DNA of 7,176 nucleotides, taken from the NCBI GenBank assembly GCA_900769835.1, contig CAAGIE010000044.1:1-7176 (forward strand). Reading direction: 5' to 3'. Below are positions 1 through 5,797 of the stretch, in pieces. The position numbers and the translations under genes are program-made. The notes beneath the pieces were generated by a model, which saw only the letters and a program-made list of their open reading frames with translations, did no database searches and had not been told where the DNA came from. Origin of the DNA: an uncultured Oscillospiraceae bacterium (lineage in GTDB: Bacteria; Bacillota; Clostridia; Oscillospirales; Oscillospiraceae). Within the stretch, counting starts at the first letter, position 1. Each line of letters opens with the position of its first letter.

Positions 1-1578
1 GCCGTCGCCCACACTGGGAGTTCTTGCCACGGTGTAAATGATCAAGCCCTCCAGGTCGGTACCGGCCTTGCCCAGCAAGGGGGAGGACTGGATACCGCCG
101 GAAACATCCGTGACAGTGTAGCAATCAAAGGGACATTCCCAAACGATCTCACCGGTTTCTGCATCCAGTTTATAGATGGAGATGGAACCGTGACTGCCGG
201 AAGCGGTCCAGTGCAGAGAGGGTGCGGTGTAGATATAGCCCTTGCCGTTTTCCCACTGGAATACGGGGGTGGAGTTGGAGTCGTCCTTGGTGTCCTGCGC
301 CCAAACCAGAGTCATAGTGTCCAGGTTTACGCAGAAGAACATACCGCCGTTTTCGGAGATATACAGATATCTGTCGACGATCACAGCGCTGGGTTCGTAG
401 CCGATCCAGTAAGTGCCGTTGTTGGAACGCGCAGTGGTGTAACGGGTCTTGGCAACTTCCTGAGGTGCAACGGAGATGGTGCCGGCACTTGCGTCATAAT
501 CGGTGTTGAGTTTCATAGTGTAGAGCACACCGCTTTCGCCGGGCCAGATCAAAGTGTCGGTTTCGGCATCGATCAGGGGGGAGGAGTCAAATGCGCACCA
601 ACTTCTCTTGGAGTAGGTGTCGTTGCCGCTGCGCTCATAGAGGATAGAGCCATCGATGAGGCTGATAATGTACATTCTGGGGGAATAGCCGTTCATACTG
701 TCGCCGGAACCCACATACATCAGAGGATAACCGCGGGGATCCAGAGAACCGGCTCCCTTGAAGGGCATACCCACATTGATGGGGTCACGGGTCCAACGGC
801 CATCGTCCAGGTCATAGAAATAGATACGGCCGTCCAGAGTTGCGTGGATCACTTCCACGAGACCCTCTTTGTTCTTCTTTTCCTCGTACATGTTCATCTG
901 GGACTTGGTAGTCTCATCCCACTGCACGATCAGGGGTTGACCGGTCCAACCGCTGCCGGTCCAGTAACTCAGACCGCCGATATTGAAGTTCCAATCAGCA
1001 GTGAGTTTTCCTTCGGTCACATTGGCGGTGCCGTAGTAAGCGCCGTTTCTGTAATTGTTACCGCGGAAGGTAGCAATACCGGGAAGCGCGAAATAATCAC
1101 TGCCATCGCCGAAGGTGATGCCCTGAGGACGCTGATAACTGTCTACCAGCATATCGTCTGCGATGATCTCCCAGTTGACACCCCAGTTAGCGGGGTTGGT
1201 GTTGTCGGTGTAGGCGGGGTTGATGGTAGGCAGGGGAGTGGCATTGTTACCGCCGGGGGTGTCATCGTCGGGATCTGTGGGATTCACAGGATCGCCATTG
1301 TCGTCGGTCTCGCCGTTATTTTGCTGGGACGAACCGGGATTGGATGCGGCTTTTTCTGCCTTGGCGGTGCTCACATATTTGAACAAACAAATCAGGCAGA
1401 AGATCAAAACAACAACGGTAACGCCATAGATAAGCAATTGCACGGGCTGAACTTTTTGACTGCGGCTAAACAGTGTAAAAAGGATGCTCGCGGCGGCCAT
1501 AAGTAAGAAAATTACAAACAAAACCACCAGCGCAACTTTCTGGCTTTGCAGGTTGCTGCTTGCCAAAATGGAAAGCAT
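1..1578 (-). CDS. Membrane-anchored PQQ-like beta-propeller protein (3' end outside window)
   Basis: The reverse strand is open for exactly 526 codons from ATG at 1578 to the window edge, so the C-terminus is missing. The start is supported by AGGAGG at 1587-1592 with 8-base spacing and a promoter just upstream. Two hydrophobic helices lie at about residues 15-38 and 47-66, with R39 and K42 in the short loop. An Asn/Asp/Pro/Gly-rich linker (about 79-130) follows, then a long beta-rich domain. Blade-like repeats with the pattern of the PQQ/BamB propeller family are visible, the clearest being LDAETGEIVWE at 471-481; weaker ones are near 248-262, 303-315 and 417-428. FRGNNYRNGAYYG at 171-183 resembles a motif I associate with this family in gut Clostridia. 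Family knowledge suggests an extracytoplasmic scaffold or binding propeller; nothing shows that it binds PQQ, and the ligand is unknown. The positive loop fits a propeller outside the cell. It is transcribed divergently from tex. The fold is fairly sure, the role is not. Confidence 0.85.
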   Translation of the reverse strand, partial: MLSILASSNLQSQKVALVVLFVIFLLMAAASILFTLFSRSQKVQPVQLLIYGVTVVVLIFCLICLFKYVSTAKAEKAASNPGSSQQNNGETDDNGDPVNPTDPDDDTPGGNNATPLPTINPAYTDNTNPANWGVNWEIIADDMLVDSYQRPQGITFGDGSDYFALPGIATFRGNNYRNGAYYGTANVTEGKLTADWNFNIGGLSYWTGSGWTGQPLIVQWDETTKSQMNMYEEKKNKEGLVEVIHATLDGRIYFYDLDDGRWTRDPINVGMPFKGAGSLDPRGYPLMYVGSGDSMNGYSPRMYIISLIDGSILYERSGNDTYSKRSWCAFDSSPLIDAETDTLIWPGESGVLYTMKLNTDYDASAGTISVAPQEVAKTRYTTARSNNGTYWIGYEPSAVIVDRYLYISENGGMFFCVNLDTMTLVWAQDTKDDSNSTPVFQWENGKGYIYTAPSLHWTASGSHGSISIYKLDAETGEIVWECPFDCYTVTDVSGGIQSSPLLGKAGTDLEGLIIYTVARTPSVGDG

Positions 1579-1586
1579 ATAGAAAA

Positions 1587-1592
1587 CCTCCT
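1587..1592 (-). promoter_or_regulatory. Ribosome binding site of the beta-propeller gene
   Basis: The minus strand reads AGGAGG, 8 bases before the ATG at 1578. It is a full anti-16S match and fixes the start, placing the two membrane helices at the very N-terminus. Confidence 0.85.
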
Positions 1593-1608
1593 ATGTGTAT
1601 TTTTAGAC

Positions 1609-1637
1609 ATTATACCACCTGCCGCGAAAGTATGCAA
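1609..1637 (-). promoter_or_regulatory. Sigma-A-type promoter of the beta-propeller gene
   Basis: On the minus strand, TTGCAT (1637-1632) is separated by 17 bases from a perfect TATAAT (1614-1609), preceded by TGG, which makes an extended -10. Transcription would start near 1602, giving a leader of about 24 bases that contains only the ribosome binding site. The match to the housekeeping sigma consensus is very good; the start site itself is predicted, not seen. Confidence 0.8.
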
Positions 1638-1661
1638 GATGGTGGGGAGAAATGTTTGAAA

Positions 1662-1670
1662 TTATCCACA
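1662..1670 (+). promoter_or_regulatory. DnaA-box-like 9-mer in the divergent promoter region
   Basis: TTATCCACA is identical to the strongest consensus DnaA box. It lies between the two divergent -35 elements, 6 bases upstream of the tex -35 and 24 bases from the -35 of the opposite gene. Its last four bases overlap the left arm of the inverted repeat at 1667-1690. A single box cannot be an origin; a regulatory DnaA site is possible. Chance occurrence is not excluded. Confidence 0.45.
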
Positions 1671-1690
1671 GATTCGTTGCAAAATCTGTG
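1667..1690. repeat. Inverted repeat flanking the tex -35 element (candidate operator)
   Basis: CACAGATT (1667-1674) and AATCTGTG (1683-1690) are perfect 8-base arms separated by 8 bases. The tex -35 hexamer (1677-1682) lies inside the spacer. Because the repeat is upstream of the predicted transcription start (about 1712), it would act as DNA rather than as an RNA hairpin of the tex message. The placement fits a dimeric repressor site, but no regulator can be named from sequence. Confidence 0.5.
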
Positions 1691-1705
1691 TGGGTGTGGT
1701 ATGAT
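1677..1705 (+). promoter_or_regulatory. Sigma-A-type promoter of tex
   Basis: TTGCAA (1677-1682) is followed after exactly 17 bases by TATGAT (1700-1705), with TGG directly before it as an extended -10. The predicted start is near 1712, leaving a leader of about 27 bases with the ribosome binding site AAGGAG at 1726-1731, 7 bases before the ATG at 1739. Confidence 0.8.
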
Positions 1706-1738
1706 ATATTAGTTAAATTATAACCAAGGAGTCCCACT

Positions 1739-3898
1739 ATGGAAAAGATTATTTCGATACTGTCTGCAGAACTGAATCAGAAGCGGGAATATGTGGAAAA
1801 TGTGGTGAATTTGCTGGATGAAGGCAACACCATTCCCTTTATTGCCCGCTATCGTAAAGAGATGCACGGCAGTATGGATGATACTACTTTGCGTCAGCTG
1901 GAAACCAGACTGACCAGCCTGCGGAATTTAGAGGAACGCAAGGCAACAGTCCTGGCAGCCATCGAGGAGCAGGGTAAGCTGACCCCTGAGTTGGCAAAGG
2001 AAATCGAAAATGCCGCAACCTTGTCTGAGGTTGAGGATCTGTACCGTCCCTATAAGCAGAAGCGCCGCACCCGCGCAACGGTGGCAAAGGAAAAGGGCCT
2101 GGAGCCTTTGGCGTTGGCGATCTATGCCCAGGACGGCGCTGATCCTGCCGCTTTGGCAGTTGACTACATCAATCCTGAGTTGGGCGTTGTAACTGTGGAG
2201 GACGCTCTGGCAGGCGCATCCGATATTATCGCAGAAATGATTTCCGATGACGCATCTATCCGTAAGATGCTCCGTGAGAAAATGGAGCGCAGTGCGGTTG
2301 TGACTGTGCAGGCAACCGATCCTGAGCAGGACAGTGTGTACCGCTTGTATTACGAATTTTCCGCTCCGGTGACCAGACTGATGAACCACCAGATCCTGGC
2401 CATCAACCGCGGCGAAAAAGAGGGTTTTTTGAAAGTCACCGCAGGCCTTCCCGGCGCAGAGGGCCAGGCACTTGTCTGCCGCGGCGCATTGAAGCCTACC
2501 GCTCAGGTATCCGCCTTTGTGCGTGCCGCCGCTGAGGATGCATTCCAGCGCCTGATCGAGCCCAGCGCTGAAAGAGAACTGCGTAGCATCCTGACCGAGA
2601 GAGCCGCGGAGTCTGCAATTGCGAACTTTGCGCTGAACCTGAAGCCTCTGCTGATGCAGCCTCCCGTAAAGGGCTTTGTGACTATGGGTCTTGATCCCGG
2701 ATATCGTAATGGCTGTAAGGTAGCGGTGGTGGATGCTACCGGCGCAGTGCTGGACACCACAGTGGTGTATCCCACATTCTCCCAGAAGAAGAAAGAGGAA
2801 GCAATTTCCGTACTGTCCGTAATGGCGAAAAAACACAAAGTGCGCCATATTGCCATTGGTAACGGCACCGCTTCCCGTGAAACAGAAGCGATGACTGTGG
2901 AGATGCTGAGAAATCTCCCCGGTGTCAGCTATATGATCGTAAACGAAGCCGGTGCTTCCGTATATTCTGCATCCAAGCTTGCCGCCGAGGAGTTTCCCGA
3001 TTACGATGTGAATCTGCGTTCTGCGGTATCCATCGCGCGCAGATTGCAGGATCCTCTGGCTGAACTGGTTAAGATCGACCCCAAGGCGATCGGTGTTGGT
3101 CAGTATCAGCACGACTGCCCCCAGAAGCGACTGGATGAAGCGCTTTCCGGTGTGGTGGAGGACTGCGTAAATGCAGTGGGTGTGGATCTGAATACCGCAT
3201 CTGCAAGCCTTTTGCAGAAGGTGTCCGGCCTGAACGGAACGATCGCCCAGAATATCGTTGCCTATCGAAATGAAAACGGCATCTTCACCGCGAGAGGTCA
3301 GCTGAAGAAGGTAGCGAAGTTGGGTCCCAAGGCATACCAGCAGTGTGCAGGCTTCCTGCGTGTTCCGGAAAGCAAGGAAATCCTGGATAACACCGGCGTT
3401 CACCCCGAGTCCTACGATGCCGCCGCAAAACTTTTGGTTTTGTGCGGTTACAGTAAGGAAGATGTGAAGAAGGGTGATCTGCAGGAACTGCCTCAGCGCT
3501 TTGCTGATTACGGCAAGGAAAAGGCATCTGAGAGCTGCGGTGTGGGTGTTCCTACTCTGGAAGATGTGGTCAAGGAACTCCTGAAGCCCGGCAGAGACCC
3601 CAGAGATGAGTTGCCTGCGCCGATCCTCCGTACGGATGTGCTGGAGATGAAGGATCTCAAGCCCGGTATGGTATTGTCCGGAACGGTTCGCAACGTGATC
3701 GATTTCGGCGTGTTTGTGGATATCGGCGTCCATCAGGATGGTCTGGTGCATATCTCTCAGGTGTGCAATAAGAAGATCCGCCATCCCTCTGAGATCGTTA
3801 AGGTCGGCGACGTGGTGGAAGTGGCGGTTTTGGAAGTGGATGAGAAGCGTAAGCGCATCAGTCTTACCATGAAAAACCTGCCGAAAAAGACAGGTTAA
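1739..3898 (+). CDS. tex: Tex family RNA-binding transcription accessory protein
   Basis: A 719-residue protein of normal Tex length with all expected domains in order. The N-terminal helical Tex region carries TIPFIARYRKE at 31-41 and the LYRPYK motif at 101-106. A YqgF/RNase H-like domain begins with GLDPGYRNG at 317-325 (D319 in the usual acidic position) and continues through AIGNGTASRETE at 372-383 and NEAGASVYSAS at 402-412. Helix-hairpin-helix segments follow from about 472 to 548, and an S1 RNA-binding domain from about 640 to 712 ends in a short Lys-rich tail. Tex proteins are cytoplasmic, bind nucleic acid and affect transcription, related to eukaryotic Spt6; the exact function in Clostridia is not settled. 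AAGGAG 7 bases upstream supports the start. It has its own promoter, and no terminator separates it from murB, so read-through into murB is likely. No frameshift or missing domain is seen. Confidence 0.96.
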   Translation: MEKIISILSAELNQKREYVENVVNLLDEGNTIPFIARYRKEMHGSMDDTTLRQLETRLTSLRNLEERKATVLAAIEEQGKLTPELAKEIENAATLSEVEDLYRPYKQKRRTRATVAKEKGLEPLALAIYAQDGADPAALAVDYINPELGVVTVEDALAGASDIIAEMISDDASIRKMLREKMERSAVVTVQATDPEQDSVYRLYYEFSAPVTRLMNHQILAINRGEKEGFLKVTAGLPGAEGQALVCRGALKPTAQVSAFVRAAAEDAFQRLIEPSAERELRSILTERAAESAIANFALNLKPLLMQPPVKGFVTMGLDPGYRNGCKVAVVDATGAVLDTTVVYPTFSQKKKEEAISVLSVMAKKHKVRHIAIGNGTASRETEAMTVEMLRNLPGVSYMIVNEAGASVYSASKLAAEEFPDYDVNLRSAVSIARRLQDPLAELVKIDPKAIGVGQYQHDCPQKRLDEALSGVVEDCVNAVGVDLNTASASLLQKVSGLNGTIAQNIVAYRNENGIFTARGQLKKVAKLGPKAYQQCAGFLRVPESKEILDNTGVHPESYDAAAKLLVLCGYSKEDVKKGDLQELPQRFADYGKEKASESCGVGVPTLEDVVKELLKPGRDPRDELPAPILRTDVLEMKDLKPGMVLSGTVRNVIDFGVFVDIGVHQDGLVHISQVCNKKIRHPSEIVKVGDVVEVAVLEVDEKRKRISLTMKNLPKKTG

Positions 3899-3901
3899 AT
3901 G

Positions 3902-3930
3902 TTGTATATTCCACCGGAATATGCTATACT
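3902..3930 (+). promoter_or_regulatory. Sigma-A-type promoter of the murB-whiA-dnaE unit
   Basis: TTGTAT (3902-3907) starts 4 bases after the tex stop codon. It is followed by a 17-base spacer and TATACT (3925-3930), preceded by TGC as an extended -10. The predicted start is near 3937, giving a leader of about 25 bases before the ATG at 3962. It shares the TTGNAN, 17 bases, TGN-TATNNT pattern with the other two promoters in this window. Confidence 0.75.
3906..3922. repeat. Perfect 7-3-7 inverted repeat inside the murB promoter (candidate operator)
   Basis: ATATTCCACCGGAATAT has two perfect 7-base arms (3906-3912 and 3916-3922) around a 3-base centre. It overlaps the last two bases of the -35 and fills most of the spacer, ending 2 bases before the -10. 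This is a classic place for a repressor, or for a MerR-type activator that binds the spacer, although MerR-type promoters usually have a longer spacer than the 17 bases here. I do not recognise the site as belonging to a known regulon. Confidence 0.55.
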
Positions 3931-3948
3931 AAAAGTAATCATACACCC

Positions 3949-3953
3949 GGAGG
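3949..3953 (+). promoter_or_regulatory. Ribosome binding site that sets the murB start
   Basis: GGAGG lies 8 bases before the ATG at 3962. The same frame is open back to an ATG at 3899, but that codon directly follows the tex stop, has no comparable ribosome binding site, and lies upstream of the -10 of the murB promoter. The shorter form is preferred. Confidence 0.85.
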
Positions 3954-3961
3954 CGTTGATT

Positions 3962-4870
3962 ATGGAAAAGACGGAATTACAGAATAGATTTTCTGCAGAA
4001 ATTCCACAACTTGATATGCGATTTTGGGAGCCTATGAGCAAGCACACATCCTTTCGCATCGGCGGCCCCGTTGAGATTATGGCATTCCCGAAAACCCCGG
4101 ATGAACTGGCGAAGATATTACAATTGTCCCGTATGTTGGACGTTAAACCTGCTATATTAGGTGCAGGAAGTAATATATTGGCGCCCGACGGGGGAATGAG
4201 CGGAATTGTGATCTGCCTGAAAGATGCTATGGATCGCCTGGAACTGTTGGAAAGCGACCGCATTCTGGTAGGAGCGGGTGTGACAATGGCTCGCGCGGCG
4301 GTTTTTGCGGCGAATAATAACCTCAGCGGTTTGGAATTTGCCCACGGCATTCCCGGTACGGTTGGCGGCGGCGTTTATATGAACGCCGGAGCCTACGGCG
4401 GAGATATCAGCATGGTTTGCCAGTCTGTGCAGGTAATGACTTATGACGGAGAGATCCTGGATCTCACAAACGAGCAGATGCAGTTCTCTTATCGACACAG
4501 TCGCCTGGAGGAAGAAGCGCTGATCGTGCTTTCCGCAGTGTTCCAGTTAAGCCCCAAGCCGGAAGCACAGATCCGCGAAGTGATGCAGGACCTGATGAGC
4601 CGTCGCAAGACATCCCAACCCCTGGATAAACCCTCTGCCGGTTCTGCGTTTAAAAGACCGGCTACCGGCTATGCGGCGGCGCTGATCGACCAGACAGGCC
4701 TGAAGGGCTACCGCGTGGGAGATGCGGCGGTTTCGGAAAAGCATGCCGGTTTTGTGGTGAATTTGGGTTCTGCCACCGCCGAGGATGTCCGCAATTTGTT
4801 GTCCGATGTGGCGGAAAAGGTATATGAGGCCACCGGTGTTCAGTTAGAACCGGAAGTAAGAATTTGGTAA
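3962..4870 (+). CDS. murB: UDP-N-acetylenolpyruvoylglucosamine reductase (UDP-N-acetylmuramate dehydrogenase)
   Basis: MurB reduces UDP-GlcNAc-enolpyruvate to UDP-MurNAc with NADPH and FAD, the second committed step of cytoplasmic peptidoglycan precursor synthesis. The 302-residue length fits the short type found in Gram-positives. FAD-binding signatures are TSFRIGGP at 29-36, GAGSN at 67-71 and GIPGTVGGGVYMNAGAYGG at 129-147. Active-site elements are Y177-R178 of YRHSR, the proton-donor serine S228 in SAGSAFKRP (225-233), and the C-terminal Glu of EPEVRIW, probably E298. ATG 3962 is chosen because GGAGG precedes it and it starts just upstream of family-typical sequence. It heads a tight unit with whiA (16-base gap) and dnaE. 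Codons 52-73 hold an unusual cluster of ATA and TTA codons compared with neighbouring genes. rapZ and yvcK, frequent partners downstream of murB in Clostridia, are absent. Confidence 0.96.
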   Translation: MEKTELQNRFSAEIPQLDMRFWEPMSKHTSFRIGGPVEIMAFPKTPDELAKILQLSRMLDVKPAILGAGSNILAPDGGMSGIVICLKDAMDRLELLESDRILVGAGVTMARAAVFAANNNLSGLEFAHGIPGTVGGGVYMNAGAYGGDISMVCQSVQVMTYDGEILDLTNEQMQFSYRHSRLEEEALIVLSAVFQLSPKPEAQIREVMQDLMSRRKTSQPLDKPSAGSAFKRPATGYAAALIDQTGLKGYRVGDAAVSEKHAGFVVNLGSATAEDVRNLLSDVAEKVYEATGVQLEPEVRIW

Positions 4871-4886
4871 TGAAAGGAGGAGCAAT

Positions 4887-5795
4887 ATGTCCGTCTCGTT
4901 TGCATCAAAAGTAAAGACAGAGATCTGCCGTATCGGTGTATCCAAGAAGTGCTGCGCCGCGGCTCAATGCTTTGGTGTTCTGTTGTATTGCAATAGTTTC
5001 ACCGCTGAGGGTATTCGTATCGTAACCGAGAGCCGGGACTTTGCTCTGATCCTCCCCAAACTTTTCAAAAAAGCCTTTGGTATTGATTTTGATAGTTATC
5101 CCTCTCTGGTTAGTTCCGGTAAGCTGATCTTCCAGATCACCGATCCGGAAAAGATCCGGGCGATTATGGAGTTATATGGCTTTGACTCCCGGGATACGCT
5201 CGCGTTGCACATCAATCTTCCGGTTGTGGAAGAGGATTGCTGCAAGGCTGCATTCCTCCGCGGCGCATTTCTGGCAGGTGGCTCTGCAACAGATCCCAGT
5301 AAGGGTTATCATATCGAACTGACCACCACTCACCAGAATGTTGCAAGAGAGTGTTTTGCTTTGGTGCATGAAGCACTGGCAATTTCTCCCAAGCTAACAA
5401 AGCGCGGCGGCAGTCACGTGCTTTACCTCAAGCACAGTGACCGCATCTCGGATTTCCTTACTTATTTAGGCGCGCCGGTTGCCGCTATGGGCATTATGGA
5501 GGCCAAACTGGAAAAAGAGTTGAACAACGAAGTAAATCGTCGTTGCAATTGCGATGAAGCGAACACATCCAAGGTGGTCGAAGCAGCCCAGGCGCAATAT
5601 GCGGCGATCAAGAAACTGCGGGAAAAGGGCATTTTCGACAACCTTCCCAATAAGCTGCAGCAAGCGGCAATAGCAAGAGAAAATCATCCGGAATCCACAT
5701 TGACGGAATTAGCAGGTATGATGGAGCCGCCGATTACGAAACCCGCAATGAATCATCGGCTTCAGAAACTGATCCAACTGGCCCAGGAGGCGTAA
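4887..5795 (+). CDS. whiA: DNA-binding regulator WhiA
   Basis: A 302-residue WhiA of usual length. It has an N-terminal WhiA domain (about 1-110), a LAGLIDADG-like domain beginning near LRGAFLAGGSATDP (124-137), and a C-terminal helix-turn-helix region. The latter runs from NCDEANTSK (221-229) to MNHRLQKL (288-295), and includes the conserved LP..L...A..R..HPE pattern. The family derives from homing endonucleases but has lost cleavage activity. In Streptomyces it acts with WhiB at the start of sporulation division; in Bacillus it affects chromosome segregation and division. AAAGGAGG at 4873-4880, 6 bases before ATG 4887, supports the start. The gene sits 16 bases after murB and 2 bases before dnaE, which argues for one transcript. 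The dnaE ribosome binding site lies in its last codons. Which promoters it binds in this organism cannot be told from here. Confidence 0.96.
   Translation: MSVSFASKVKTEICRIGVSKKCCAAAQCFGVLLYCNSFTAEGIRIVTESRDFALILPKLFKKAFGIDFDSYPSLVSSGKLIFQITDPEKIRAIMELYGFDSRDTLALHINLPVVEEDCCKAAFLRGAFLAGGSATDPSKGYHIELTTTHQNVARECFALVHEALAISPKLTKRGGSHVLYLKHSDRISDFLTYLGAPVAAMGIMEAKLEKELNNEVNRRCNCDEANTSKVVEAAQAQYAAIKKLREKGIFDNLPNKLQQAAIARENHPESTLTELAGMMEPPITKPAMNHRLQKLIQLAQEA
5785..5790 (+). promoter_or_regulatory. dnaE ribosome binding site inside the whiA 3' end
   Basis: AGGAGG lies within the codons for the last residues of WhiA (Q-E-A-stop), 7 bases before the dnaE ATG at 5798. The whiA stop and the dnaE start are only 2 bases apart, so ribosomes ending whiA uncover or reload at dnaE. 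Translational coupling is inferred from this geometry. Confidence 0.8.
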
Positions 5796-5797
5796 AT

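Noticed and set aside
190..1506. A 438-codon open frame on the plus strand, antisense to the propeller gene.
   Set aside because: It is exactly in register with the minus-strand gene, where stops can arise only opposite TTA, CTA or TCA codons. It ends precisely at the first TTA codon of that gene. It has no ribosome binding site and its translation looks like a low-complexity shadow.
1615..1645. CCACC and GGTGG flanking the -35 of the propeller gene as an inverted repeat.
   Set aside because: Only 5-base arms with a 21-base spacer; expected by chance in G/C-rich tracts.
1695..1703. TGTGGTATG as a second, reverse DnaA box near the tex -10.
   Set aside because: It matches only the TGTGG half and fails the consensus in the remaining positions.
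1928..3784. A 618-codon open frame antisense to tex.
   Set aside because: It is in register with tex and ends at a TTA codon there (1928-1930). tex has full domain conservation, so the antisense frame is a by-product of codon bias.
3899..3961. N-terminal extension of MurB from ATG 3899.
   Set aside because: The segment carries a near-consensus promoter and lacks a suitable ribosome binding site; ATG 3962 has GGAGG at good spacing.
3890..3961. Rho-independent terminator after tex, formed by the ATATTCC/GGAATAT palindrome.
   Set aside because: The arms are A/T-rich with a 3-base loop and no following T tract, and the repeat sits on promoter elements, so an operator is the better reading.
5250..5290. 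LAGLIDADG-like segment as an active homing endonuclease or mobile intron remnant.
   Set aside because: It is the normal non-catalytic core of WhiA (LRGAFLAGGS), with WhiA-specific sequence on both sides.
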